Translations under genes and position numbers: made by a program
DNA from: Candidatus Latescibacterota bacterium
Lineage (GTDB): Bacteria > Krumholzibacteriota > Krumholzibacteriia > LZORAL124-64-63
Direction: 5' to 3'
NCBI GenBank assembly: GCA_030658975.1
Contig: JAUSBL010000021.1
Location: 1-58,304 of the forward strand
DNA: 58,304 bases
In this document: positions 49,149 through 56,168 of the stretch, piece after piece
Layout of the letters: each line of letters starts with the position of its first letter
Numbering within the stretch: position 1 is the first letter of the stretch
The notes under the pieces: model-generated
Seen by the model: the letters and a program-made list of their open reading frames with translations, nothing else
Told to the model about the DNA's origin: nothing
Databases searched by the model: none

Positions 49149-49772
49149 TCACCGGTACAGCGTCTTGATCTCGCTCCAGGACGCATCCTCGTTGGCGACG
49201 ATGCACTGGCCGGCCTCGGGGCCGTTGACGCGGAACACCGGGTTGTAGACGTACGGCGGGCCAGCCGTGCCGCCGGTCGCGGTGTAGCAGGGCGTGTTGA
49301 AGCCCAGCGTGTGCACGTAGCCCGGGGTGCCCCCGGGGAAGCTGACCGAGCCGGGGATGTGCGTGATCGTGAAGTCGATGGTCACGGCCGGGTTCACGAC
49401 GAAAAGCTGCAACTCGCCCAGCACCACGACGCCCTGCGCGTTCGGCTGCAGCGGATTGAGGCCGTTGCCGACGACGAAGTCCTCGGGGTCGTTGTCGACG
49501 TCCAGGCCGGACATGACCCAGTTGCCGATGATGGCGCCCGCAGGAGCGTTGTTGGTGATGCGGGCTTCCCAGGCCAGCACCGGCGAGCCGCTCGGGTTGG
49601 TGATGCACATGTAGAGGTTCGTCTGCACGAAGGCGGGGACGATCACGCAGTTCTCGACGGGACCGGTGTCGGTCACGTCGGCGTAGATGCCCATGCCGTC
49701 GGGGCCGGGGTAGGCCCAGGCCATGGACGCGGTCAGCACCAGCAGGCTCAGGACGAGTAGCATCTTCTTCAT
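49149..49772 (-). CDS. Secreted single GIYFD-type domain protein with C-terminal SW..K.LYR motif
   Basis: The 207-residue protein has a signal peptide ending near residue 20 (LLVLSLLVLTASMAWA). The domain starts PDGMGIYADV. It then has NPSGSPVLAWEARI, GLDVDNDPEDFVVGNGLNP, SVSFPGGTPGYVHTLGFNTP, and a tail ANEDASWSEIKTLYR. Cys residues in ENCVIVP, NTPCYTA and GQCIVAN could form a disulfide. It is clearly paralogous to the gene at 50124-50714 and more distantly to each repeat at 40489-41442. AAAGGGGA precedes the ATG. The function is unknown; an extracytoplasmic location is predicted. Confidence 0.87.
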   Translation of the reverse strand: MKKMLLVLSLLVLTASMAWAYPGPDGMGIYADVTDTGPVENCVIVPAFVQTNLYMCITNPSGSPVLAWEARITNNAPAGAIIGNWVMSGLDVDNDPEDFVVGNGLNPLQPNAQGVVVLGELQLFVVNPAVTIDFTITHIPGSVSFPGGTPGYVHTLGFNTPCYTATGGTAGPPYVYNPVFRVNGPEAGQCIVANEDASWSEIKTLYR

Positions 49773-50006
49773 CGGTGGTCCCCTTTCGCTCGGAATTGCC
49801 AGTCACCAGAATTGGCTGTCGCTCGCATTTTCCCAGTCAGAGTTTTCGTGCAAGTTCTTTCGCTGCCCGGCCACGTACTTCAACGACCCGCCGCACCTGC
49901 GACGAACCGCCTGCGGCCTGTCCGCCGCGATGACCCCCACCGTCCGGAAAGTGAGCCCGCGATCACTCCTGACCGGACGCCGGGATTCCTGCGTCGATTT
50001 GGTATC
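49773..50006 (-). other. Long untranslated leader (about 228 nt) of the GIYFD-type gene
   Basis: The stretch between the predicted transcription start near 50000 and the ATG at 49772 holds no gene. A short reading frame on the minus strand (49803-50060) begins upstream of the promoter and is not credible. A leader this long is unusual in this window, where others are 25-110 nt. It may hold an RNA element or a second promoter that I cannot recognise. Confidence 0.45.
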
Positions 50007-50035
50007 AATATCCGGGCAAGTCGCGAACCTGTCAA
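50007..50035 (-). promoter_or_regulatory. Promoter for the GIYFD-type gene at 49149
   Basis: On the minus strand a perfect -35 TTGACA (50030-50035), 17 nt and GATATT (50007-50012) form a plausible sigma-70 promoter. The -10 matches 4 of 6 positions. Confidence 0.55.
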
Positions 50036-50066
50036 GCGTCTTTCCCCGAGAGGCGGGCAAACGGAC

Positions 50067-50090
50067 GGGGCCGCCCCGAAGGGCGGCCCC
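50067..50090 (-). terminator. Hairpin terminator with C(UUCG)G loop
   Basis: A perfect 10-bp stem GGGGCCGCCC/GGGCGGCCCC closes a CGAA loop, which reads UUCG on the minus strand. It lies 34 nt past the stop of the gene at 50124. The tail GTCCGTTTG is weakly U-rich. The design is the same as the hairpin at 36920-36945. Confidence 0.65.
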
Positions 50091-50123
50091 TAGCTGACAG
50101 CTACACGGATCGCTCAGCGAAGA

Positions 50124-50714
50124 CTAGTACAGAGCCTTGACGTTGCTCCAGGACATGTCCTCGTTCGCGACGATCATGCAGTTGCTGTTCACGCAGGCCT
50201 GGGGCGCGTTCATGTCGCCCGTCGGGACCTGGCAGGGGGTGTTGAAGCCCAGGGTGTGCACGTAGCCGGGCTGGCCACCGGGGAAGCTGACCGAACCGGC
50301 CACGCCCTTGACCCGGAAGGTCGCGGTCGAGGTCGGCAGGCCGAACATCTGCTTGCTGGCCAGCATGATGGTCGGAGCAGCCGGGTGCGGATTCTGACCG
50401 TTGCCGACGACGAAGTCCATGGGATCGCTGTCGACGTCCAGGCCGCCGTTCAGAGCCCAGGTGCCCGGAACGTTGAAAGTGTTCACTTCTTCCACGATGG
50501 TGCACTCCCAAGCCAGAACCTGAGCGCCCGAGGGCCGGGTCATCAGCAGGTAGACGTTCAGCGGAGTGAACATCCCGGTATAGGCCACGTTGAACTGGGT
50601 CGCGCCCAGATCAAAGTAGATGCCCATGCCGTCCGGATCGGGATCGACCTGAGCCGAGGCGCTGACGCTGAATGCGAGCAGCGCGATCGCGGTCAGAGCT
50701 AACAACTTCTTCAT
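50124..50714 (-). CDS. Secreted single GIYFD-type domain protein with C-terminal SW..K.LY motif
   Basis: The 196-residue protein has a signal peptide ending near residue 21 (LTAIALLAFSVSASA). The domain contains PDGMGIYFDLGATQ, RPSGAQVLAWECTI, GLDVDSDPMDFVVGNGQNP and SVSFPGGQPGYVHTLGFNTP. It ends ANEDMSWSNVKALY. It is highly similar to the protein at 49149, including the Cys of NTPC and an extra pair near the tail (ACVNSNCMI). AAAGGAGA precedes the ATG. No promoter is visible in the 89 nt upstream, so it is probably transcribed with the dockerin-like gene. Confidence 0.87.
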   Translation of the reverse strand: MKKLLALTAIALLAFSVSASAQVDPDPDGMGIYFDLGATQFNVAYTGMFTPLNVYLLMTRPSGAQVLAWECTIVEEVNTFNVPGTWALNGGLDVDSDPMDFVVGNGQNPHPAAPTIMLASKQMFGLPTSTATFRVKGVAGSVSFPGGQPGYVHTLGFNTPCQVPTGDMNAPQACVNSNCMIVANEDMSWSNVKALY

Positions 50715-50767
50715 GTTGCGTCTCCTTTGGGTTGTCTGCCTCGGTCAACAGGTTGCCGAGGAGTGTC

Positions 50768-50792
50768 GCCCCGCGGCCCGGGGCCGCGGGGC
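50768..50792 (-). terminator. Strong intergenic hairpin between the dockerin-like gene and the GIYFD-type gene
   Basis: A perfect 11-bp GC stem GCCCCGCGGCC/GGCCGCGGGGC with a 3-nt loop starts 12 nt past the stop of the gene at 50804. The minus-strand tail ACACTCCTCGG has no U-tract, so it may be a partial terminator or an mRNA-stabilising structure between two co-transcribed genes. Confidence 0.5.
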
Positions 50793-50803
50793 AGAGAATT
50801 TCC

Positions 50804-51451
50804 TTACGGGCACACCACGTTGACCGAGCTCGAGAAGAGCACCAGGTCTGACAGATTCACGGTGTTGTCGTAAAAGTAATTGGCTCTGTAGTCGGTGCTG
50901 CCATAGGACGCCGAGAACAACGACACGTCGCTCAAGTCAACCACGCCATCCGCAAAGAGGTCGGGGCTGTTGAACAGGACGTTGAGGTCCTCGTTGACCA
51001 ACGGCGAGCCGTTGATGATGACCTGGGTCAGTTCACCGGCCAGCTTGTTCGAGTAGCCACCGGCATAGAACGGGCCCACGAAAGTGGAGACGCCGTTGAT
51101 GTCGGTGTTGGCGTTGGCCAGGGTGCCGTTGGTGCAGGCCACCAGACCGCCGAGCGTCGTCTCCAGCCACATGTCCTCGAAAGGATAGGCGAAGACGGGG
51201 TTCATGCCGGCGTCGAGCAGCGTCACCGTGATGGTGGCGTTCACCACGTCCAGGGGCGGCGTGTTGACGGCCCGGGCCTCGGTCATCAGGTTGCCGGTGC
51301 CGTCGGGGGTCAGAAACACGCTGACCTGAGGAGTACCCGCGGGCAGATCGGCATTCGAGTTGACCAGGTCAGGGATTCCCGCCACACCCAGAGTGCTGAC
51401 ACCCAGGGCAGCGACGCAGATCACAAGACCCACAATGTTCCTACGAAGCAT
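50804..51451 (-). CDS. Secreted protein with degenerate dockerin-like C-terminus
   Basis: The 215-residue protein has a signal peptide (IVGLVICVAALGVSTLGVAG). The middle is a beta-rich domain of about 130 residues (VNATITVTLLDAGMNPVFAY; SNKLAGELTQVIINGSP). The last 55 residues hold two EF-hand-like segments, PDLFADGVVDLSDVSLF and YFYDNTVNLSDLVLF. These match the dockerin type I pattern (D at 5, D/N at 9, D at 12) but have lost some Ca-ligand positions. It ends VNVVCP. AGGAGGTG 6 nt before the ATG is the strongest ribosome site in the region. The partner, if it is a true dockerin, is unknown. Confidence 0.8.
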   Translation of the reverse strand: MLRRNIVGLVICVAALGVSTLGVAGIPDLVNSNADLPAGTPQVSVFLTPDGTGNLMTEARAVNTPPLDVVNATITVTLLDAGMNPVFAYPFEDMWLETTLGGLVACTNGTLANANTDINGVSTFVGPFYAGGYSNKLAGELTQVIINGSPLVNEDLNVLFNSPDLFADGVVDLSDVSLFSASYGSTDYRANYFYDNTVNLSDLVLFSSSVNVVCP

Positions 51452-51565
51452 TAGGACACCTCCTAAAAGGCATTTTCATGCGAGGGTGGCAAACCCAAGC
51501 GAGAACGAGTGCAATTACGTTGACCCTCCCTTCCACTCTTCATAAGTCCTTAACTTGACCTCATG

Positions 51566-51594
51566 AGTGTACCACCGGGAGGAAAGTCGTGCAA
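51566..51594 (-). promoter_or_regulatory. Promoter for the dockerin-like gene
   Basis: On the minus strand TTGCAC (51589-51594), exactly 17 nt and TACACT (51566-51571) predict a start near 51559. This leaves a leader of about 108 nt in an AT-rich stretch. Confidence 0.6.
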
Positions 51595-51705
51595 CACTAT
51601 TTTTTGGTTTACCGGCCCCCTTATTCACAGATCATGAGAAGTCAGGACGGTGATCATCCTGTATCAGGTTCCCTGAAATGGCCTGTCGCGGCGCATGGAG
51701 GCGGA

Positions 51706-51782
51706 TGGTGGGCGAAACAGGGTTCGAACCTGTGACCCCCTGCGTGTAAAGCAGGTGCTCTGACCAGCTGAGCTATTCGCCC
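51706..51782 (-). tRNA. tRNA-Val (TAC)
   Basis: The acceptor is GGGCGAA/TTCGCCC and the anticodon stem CCTGC/GCAGG with loop TTTACAC, giving anticodon TAC. The T-arm is CAGGTTCGAACCCTG. The discriminator is A and CCA is encoded (51706-51708). Its 5' end overlaps the last 10 nt of a small protein gene (51773-51943), which shares its promoter. Confidence 0.95.
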
Positions 51783-51943
51783 TTGCCCTGCAGGAAGGAG
51801 CGCAACAGGAACAGGGGGACCAGGACGCAGTACCCCAGGACCAGCAGCAGGGGCGCCACGGTGATGTCGCCCCCGGCCAGCAGCGCGTAGCCGGCGACGA
51901 TCGCCGCGAAGCCCATCATCAGCCCCAGATACTTGCGGATCAT
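51773..51943 (-). CDS. Small membrane protein of 56 residues overlapping tRNA-Val
   Basis: The frame runs from an ATG at 51943, with AAGGGAG 5 nt upstream, to a TAG at 51773-51775. Two hydrophobic helices are visible (LGLMMGFAAIVAGYALLAGG and LLLVLGYCVLVPLFLL), separated by GDITVAP. The C-terminus is FLQGKGE. The GGC GAA TAG at the end is also bases 2-10 of tRNA-Val, so coding and tRNA sequence are constrained together. A clear promoter lies upstream. The function is unknown. Confidence 0.75.
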   Translation of the reverse strand: MIRKYLGLMMGFAAIVAGYALLAGGDITVAPLLLVLGYCVLVPLFLLRSFLQGKGE

Positions 51944-51996
51944 CGCGCTCCCTTCCTCGCCGACCGGCTCGGCTCCGTTCCCGTCCGCCTCGCGCC

Positions 51997-52025
51997 AGGG
52001 TAGCCCCCCCGCCAGGGCGCGTCAA
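51997..52025 (-). promoter_or_regulatory. Promoter for the small membrane protein and tRNA-Val
   Basis: On the minus strand TTGACG (52020-52025), exactly 17 nt and TACCCT (51997-52002) predict a start near 51990, about 47 nt before the ATG. The -35 begins just past the mltG stop codon. Confidence 0.6.
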
Positions 52026-52038
52026 GGCGGCCCGGCGG

Positions 52039-53235
52039 TCAGGGCGACTGCGGCGACGACGCGGCCGGCGGCGCGTCCGTCGAATCGGCGGCCGCGGACG
52101 CCGGCGCGGGCGCCCGCCGCGCCTCGGCCCGGCGTTGCCGGTAGACGAGCACCGCCGCCTCGTGCTGCGCGTGGGTGCGCGAGAAGACATGACCGCCGTA
52201 GCCGTCGGCGACGAAGAAGAAGTCCTTGCATCCGGGCAGGGGCTTCAGCACCGCCGCGATCGCCGCGAGCCCCGGATTGCCGATGGGGCCGGGCGGCAGG
52301 CCGGCGTTCAGGTAGGTGTTGTAGACCGAAGGGATGCGCAGGTCCGAGTAGAGGATCCGCTGCCCCTTCTTGCCCAGGGCGTGGGCGATGGTGGGATCGG
52401 CCTGCAGCGGACGTCCGGCGCGCAGCCGGTTCAGGTAGACCGCGGCCACCCGCGGCATCTCCGAGACGCGCGGCGTCTCGGCCTCGACGATGGAGGCGAG
52501 GGTCAGCACCTCGTGCGGCGTGCGCAGGGGCAGGTCCCCCAGCGCGAGACGCGCCCGCGCGTCGGGGACCCAGCGGTCCCACCCCGCGCGCATGATCGCG
52601 CGGGCGACGTCGCGGACCGAGGCGCCCTCGGCGAAGTGGTAGGTCTCCGGGAACAGGTACCCCTCGCAGAGCGGGAACTCGCGTCCGCGGGCGAGGCTCT
52701 CCTGCAGCAGGGCCTCGGCGTAGGCGGCGGGATCGCCGGCCGTCTCGAGCAGCAGCGCACGGACCTCGGCGTCGCACGCGGCGCGGAAGGTGGCGGGCGC
52801 CCAACCGAAGGCTTCGGCGACGGCGACCACCGCGTCGCTCGTCGGCAGCCCCTCGGGCACCATGACCACGACCGGCAGCGTGCGCCCGTCGACCAGCAGG
52901 ATCAGCAGCTCGCGCGGCGACAGCCCGCGCGGCACGGCGTAGCGGCCCGCCCGGATCGAGCGGTCCGAGCCGGTCAGCTGCGCGCCCAGCACGAACGTCC
53001 GCCGGTGGTCGAGCAGGCCGCGCGCCTGCAGCGTGTCGGCGACCGTCGCGAGGCTGGAGCCCGGCGGCACGCGGATCTCGACCGTCCCGGACGCGCCGGG
53101 CTCGACGCGGTTCCACTGCGTCCAGGCCCAGAACACGGCGCCGGCCGCGAGGACCAGGACCGCCGCCGCGGCGATCGTCAGCCGGTGCAGGGCCTTCACG
53201 AGATGCCGCGTCGTATTCCGGCTCGGCGCGGTCAC
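52039..53235 (-). CDS. mltG: Endolytic murein transglycosylase MltG (YceG-like)
   Basis: The 398-residue inner-membrane protein has one N-terminal helix (IAAAAVLVLAAGAVFWAW). A LysM-like segment (VRVPPGSS-type EIRVPPGSSLATVADTLQ) precedes the YceG catalytic domain. That domain has the key Glu in LASIVEAETPRVSEM, then LQADPTIAHALG and YNTYLNAGLPPGPIGNPG. MltG cuts nascent glycan strands and is thought to end chain growth. The GTG start overlaps the ruvX stop (GTGA). A 35-residue Ala/Pro-rich tail is extra to the family. Confidence 0.93.
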   Translation of the reverse strand: MTAPSRNTTRHLVKALHRLTIAAAAVLVLAAGAVFWAWTQWNRVEPGASGTVEIRVPPGSSLATVADTLQARGLLDHRRTFVLGAQLTGSDRSIRAGRYAVPRGLSPRELLILLVDGRTLPVVVMVPEGLPTSDAVVAVAEAFGWAPATFRAACDAEVRALLLETAGDPAAYAEALLQESLARGREFPLCEGYLFPETYHFAEGASVRDVARAIMRAGWDRWVPDARARLALGDLPLRTPHEVLTLASIVEAETPRVSEMPRVAAVYLNRLRAGRPLQADPTIAHALGKKGQRILYSDLRIPSVYNTYLNAGLPPGPIGNPGLAAIAAVLKPLPGCKDFFFVADGYGGHVFSRTHAQHEAAVLVYRQRRAEARRAPAPASAAADSTDAPPAASSPQSP

Positions 53236-53660
53236 GGGGCGCCTTCCCGGCCGGGGTCCGCGGCGTCCAGGTACTGCTGCAGGATCAGCTCCGCCGCGAC
53301 CGCGTCGGGCGCCTCGCGGCTGCGCTTGCGGCCCGGGCCGCGCAGCAGGCGCTCGGCCTCCTGCGTCGAATAGCGCTCGTCGACCAGTGCGACCGGCAAA
53401 CCCAGATCCTCCCCCAGCTTCTCGGCGAAGTGTTTGGCGCGCTCGGCGATCTCCCCCATCCTGCCGTCGGCGGTCAGCGGCAGCCCGACCACCAGCTGGT
53501 CGACGCCCCGCTCGCGGGCCAGGGCCCCCACGAAGGCGGCGACCGGACCGTCGCGGCCGGCGCGGTGCACCGCGACCGCCGTGGCGAGCGTGCGTGTGGG
53601 GTCGCTGACCGCGATGCCGATGCGGCTGGTGCCGTAGTCCAGGCCGAGCACCGCGCCCAC
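53232..53660 (-). CDS. ruvX: Holliday junction resolvase-like protein RuvX/YqgF
   Basis: The 142-residue RNase H-fold protein has LGLDYGTSRIGIAVSD at the N-terminus, VGLPLTADGRMGEIAERAKHF and VDERYSTQEAERLL. The Asp-containing APDAVAAELILQQYL closes the active site. In characterised bacteria YqgF acts in pre-16S rRNA processing. The GTG start comes 1 nt after the ATPase gene stop, and the end is coupled to mltG; ruvX-mltG adjacency is common. Confidence 0.93.
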   Translation of the reverse strand: MGAVLGLDYGTSRIGIAVSDPTRTLATAVAVHRAGRDGPVAAFVGALARERGVDQLVVGLPLTADGRMGEIAERAKHFAEKLGEDLGLPVALVDERYSTQEAERLLRGPGRKRSREAPDAVAAELILQQYLDAADPGREGAP

Positions 53661-53661
53661 G

Positions 53662-54093
53662 TCAGTCCTGCCGCTGACGGCGCTTCACCAGCTGGACGCG
53701 GAAGCGCCCGTCGGGCGCGTGGTCGTAGGTCAGCTCGTCGGTGAACTCGCGCATGATGGTGATGCCGCGGCCGCGCTCGCGCATCAGGCCGTCGGGCGGC
53801 TGCCAGTTGCGGAAGTCGAAGCCGGGGCCCTGGTCCAGGACCGTGACGCGGATCTCGTCGGGAGCGAAGAGGAACTGCAGCTCGACGTGGCGCTCCTGCT
53901 CCATGCCGTTGCCGTGCTCCATGGCGTTGGTGCAGGCCTCGATGACGGCCGTGCTCAGCTCGTCGATATCCTTCTGCTCGTACGGGAGGTCGCCGGCCAG
54001 CTCCATCAGGATCGCGTCGGGCACGCCGAGGTACAGCAGCTGGCTGGGCAGCTTCACGTCGATGCGCTGGGAGGTACCGATCTCGCGGGACAT
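53662..54093 (-). CDS. RsbW-like anti-sigma/serine kinase ATP-binding protein
   Basis: The 143-residue HATPase_c_2 protein has N-box EACTNAMEHGNGM, G1 motif LDQGPGFDF and G2 motif ERGRGITIM. There is no dimerisation or sensor domain, so it is an anti-sigma factor or kinase acting on the STAS protein encoded 9 nt upstream. No partner sigma factor or phosphatase gene is near. GGGAGG lies just before the ATG. Confidence 0.88.
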   Translation of the reverse strand: MSREIGTSQRIDVKLPSQLLYLGVPDAILMELAGDLPYEQKDIDELSTAVIEACTNAMEHGNGMEQERHVELQFLFAPDEIRVTVLDQGPGFDFRNWQPPDGLMRERGRGITIMREFTDELTYDHAPDGRFRVQLVKRRQRQD

Positions 54094-54102
54094 GGTCCCT
54101 CC

Positions 54103-54441
54103 CTAGGCGAAGCTGCGGACGGCTTCATCCTCGTTCGAGTACGAGACGAACACGGTGTGGAGCTTCGAGACCATGAAGATGCTCTCGACGCGCTCCGACA
54201 CGTTCAGCAGGCGCAGGTCGCCGCCGCTGCGGCGGACCGTCGAGTAGCCCGAGATGAGGATGCCGAGCCCGGTGCTGTTGACCCAGTTGACCCGGGCCAG
54301 ATCGACCAGGACGTTGCGGTGGCCCTCGTGGATGAGCGTCTTGAGCGTATCGTTGAACACGGCGGCGTCGGGGCCGCCCATCAGCTTGCCGTTGAGCTCG
54401 AGGATCACCACGCCGTCGCGCTTGCGTTCCTTGATCTTCAC
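54103..54441 (-). CDS. STAS domain anti-sigma factor antagonist
   Basis: The 112-residue protein starts at GTG 54441 behind AAGGAG. The STAS fold is KIKERKRDGVVILELNGKL with the phosphorylatable Ser in VNWVNSTGLGILISGY. It is the likely substrate of the adjacent RsbW-like kinase, forming a partner-switching pair. The longer frame starting at 54507 is less likely because its start would lie upstream of the predicted transcription start near 54477. Confidence 0.9.
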   Translation of the reverse strand: MKIKERKRDGVVILELNGKLMGGPDAAVFNDTLKTLIHEGHRNVLVDLARVNWVNSTGLGILISGYSTVRRSGGDLRLLNVSERVESIFMVSKLHTVFVSYSNEDEAVRSFA

Positions 54442-54483
54442 CTGGACTCCTTCCCGCGCCCGTTCCGGCACGACCCGTCTGCG

Positions 54484-54512
54484 AGGATACGGACCGGTGC
54501 GGGCCATGTCCA
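54484..54512 (-). promoter_or_regulatory. Promoter for STAS-RsbW-ruvX-mltG
   Basis: On the minus strand TGGACA (54507-54512), exactly 17 nt and TATCCT (54484-54489) predict a start near 54477, about 36 nt before the GTG. It lies in the 124-nt gap after rluD. Confidence 0.6.
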
Positions 54513-54565
54513 GCCCGAAGCCGCCGCGGGCCGCCCGCCGCCCGGTCGCCCGAACGCCCGATCGT

Positions 54566-55543
54566 CTAGGCGCTCGGGGCCGACCGGCGCAGGATCTCCA
54601 GCACCGCGGCGAAATCTTCCGGCAGTTCCGACGTGAACACGAGCTGCTCGCCCGTGGCGGGATGGCACAGGCGCAGTTCGCGCGCGTGCAGCATCTGGCG
54701 GCCGGCCCGCGCGACCATGGCCTGGGCCGCGTGGCGGTCCAGGGGGTGGACCAGCCGTTCGCGGGCGTCGTCGCCGTACAGGGGGTCCCCCACCACGGGG
54801 TGGTGCCCGTGCGCGAAGTGCACGCGGATCTGGTGGGTGCGTCCGGTCTGCAGCTGCGCGTCGCAGTGCTGCACGAAACCGAAGTCCTCCACCACGCGGT
54901 AGCGCGTGCCGGCGGGCCGCCCGCCGGCGACCACCGCCATCATGCGGCGGCGGTGGGGGTGGCGCCCGATCGGCTCGGCGAGGAGTCCCTCGTCGGCGTC
55001 CCACTGGCCCCAGCTCACCACGGCGTAGGTGCGGCCCAGGGTGCGCTCGCGCAGCTGTTCTGACAGGCCGCGGTGGGCGAGGTCGGTGCGCGCGACGGCC
55101 AGCAGGCCGGAGGTGTCCTTGTCCAGGCGGTGCACGAGGCCCGCGCGCGCGCTGTCCCCCGGCAGGTCGCCGAACAGGTGCAGCAGGGCGTTGACCAGGG
55201 TCCCGGAACGGTGGCCGGGCGCGGGGTGGACGACCATCCCGGCGGGTTTGTCGATCACGACCAGGTGCTCGTCGCAGTGGATCATGCGCAGCGGGATGTC
55301 CTGCGCGCCCAGGTACGGCGCCGGAGGCTCCGGCGGCGTGAACGCGACCAGGCTGCCCTCGTGGACCCGGTAGTTGCTGGGGCGGGGCCGGCCGTCGACC
55401 GTGGCGGCGCCCGACGCGAGCGCGCGCTGGATGCGGCTGCGGGACAGGTCGGGCATCCGCTCGACCAGCAGCAGGTCGAGGCGGCTGTCCGCCTCCTGCG
55501 GCGTGACCGTGAACGAGATGGCGGAGTGTCCGTCGTCAGTCAT
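54566..55543 (-). CDS. rluD: Pseudouridine synthase of the RluA/RluD family
   Basis: The 325-residue protein has an N-terminal S4 RNA-binding domain (SRLDLLLVERMPDLSRSRIQ). The catalytic domain has the Asp in GLVHRLDKDTSGLLAVAR, VVIDKPAGMVVHPAPGH and LQTGRTHQIRVH. The S4 plus catalytic layout fits RluD (23S rRNA) most closely, but RluC-like specificity cannot be excluded. Its start overlaps the lspA stop by 8 nt; lspA-rluD is a widespread neighbourhood. Confidence 0.92.
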   Translation of the reverse strand: MTDDGHSAISFTVTPQEADSRLDLLLVERMPDLSRSRIQRALASGAATVDGRPRPSNYRVHEGSLVAFTPPEPPAPYLGAQDIPLRMIHCDEHLVVIDKPAGMVVHPAPGHRSGTLVNALLHLFGDLPGDSARAGLVHRLDKDTSGLLAVARTDLAHRGLSEQLRERTLGRTYAVVSWGQWDADEGLLAEPIGRHPHRRRMMAVVAGGRPAGTRYRVVEDFGFVQHCDAQLQTGRTHQIRVHFAHGHHPVVGDPLYGDDARERLVHPLDRHAAQAMVARAGRQMLHARELRLCHPATGEQLVFTSELPEDFAAVLEILRRSAPSA

Positions 55544-56168
55544 CGAGGTGTCCCGGGTCGGAGGGGCCGGGCGCGGGGTCCGCGGCGGCGACGTTCGCGG
55601 CAGGGTCGTCCGCGGCCACAGGACCGGCGGTCGCGGGTCCGGCGGTCGCGGCGCGGCCCGCGCCCGCCGACCGGTCCTCGCGCCACAGCGAGAAGAACAG
55701 GACCGCGCCGCCGAGCGTCACGCCCATGTCCGCCACGTTGAAAGTATAGAAGCGGTGGGCGCCGATGCCCAGGTCGATGAAGTCGACGACGAGCCCGCCG
55801 TAGAAGATCCGGTCGACCAGGTTCCCCAGCGCGCCGCCCAGGATGGCGGCCAGGGCGCCGCGGCGCAGGCGCTGCCGCGGGTCGGTGCGGCGGTAGAGCA
55901 GCGCCAGGACCACGGCCGCGAGCAGGCTGACGCCGATCAGGAAGCCGCGGCCGCCGAGGGGCAGGCCCATCGCGGCGCCGGGGTTGCGCACGTAGGCGAA
56001 GCGCGCCACGTCGCCCAGGACCTCCACGGGCCGCGTGAGCCGCTCGGCGTTCGCCAGCACGAGGCGCTTGGTGACGAAGTCCACGGCGAGCAGCAGGGGC
56101 GCCAGCAGCCAGGGAGCGCCGAGGCTGCGGACGCCGAGGTTGAAGACGCCGAGGGAGGGGCGTTTCAA
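55536..56168 (-). CDS. lspA: Lipoprotein signal peptidase (signal peptidase II)
   Basis: The 210-residue membrane aspartyl protease has four helices. Motifs are RNPGAAMGL, LGGALGNLVDRIFYGGLVVDFID and YTFNVADMGVTLG, with the two catalytic Asp in VVDF and NVAD. It processes the lipoproteins predicted elsewhere in this window. The last 45 residues are a low-complexity Ala/Pro/Asp tail absent from typical LspA. The TTG start at 56168 has AAGGAG 5 nt upstream and overlaps the dksA-like stop. Confidence 0.94.
   Translation of the reverse strand: MKRPSLGVFNLGVRSLGAPWLLAPLLLAVDFVTKRLVLANAERLTRPVEVLGDVARFAYVRNPGAAMGLPLGGRGFLIGVSLLAAVVLALLYRRTDPRQRLRRGALAAILGGALGNLVDRIFYGGLVVDFIDLGIGAHRFYTFNVADMGVTLGGAVLFFSLWREDRSAGAGRAATAGPATAGPVAADDPAANVAAADPAPGPSDPGHLDD

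Noticed and set aside
49803..50060. Minus-strand frame of 85 codons in the leader of the GIYFD-type gene
   Set aside because: It begins upstream of the predicted promoter, lacks a ribosome site, and its composition is unlike that of neighbouring proteins.
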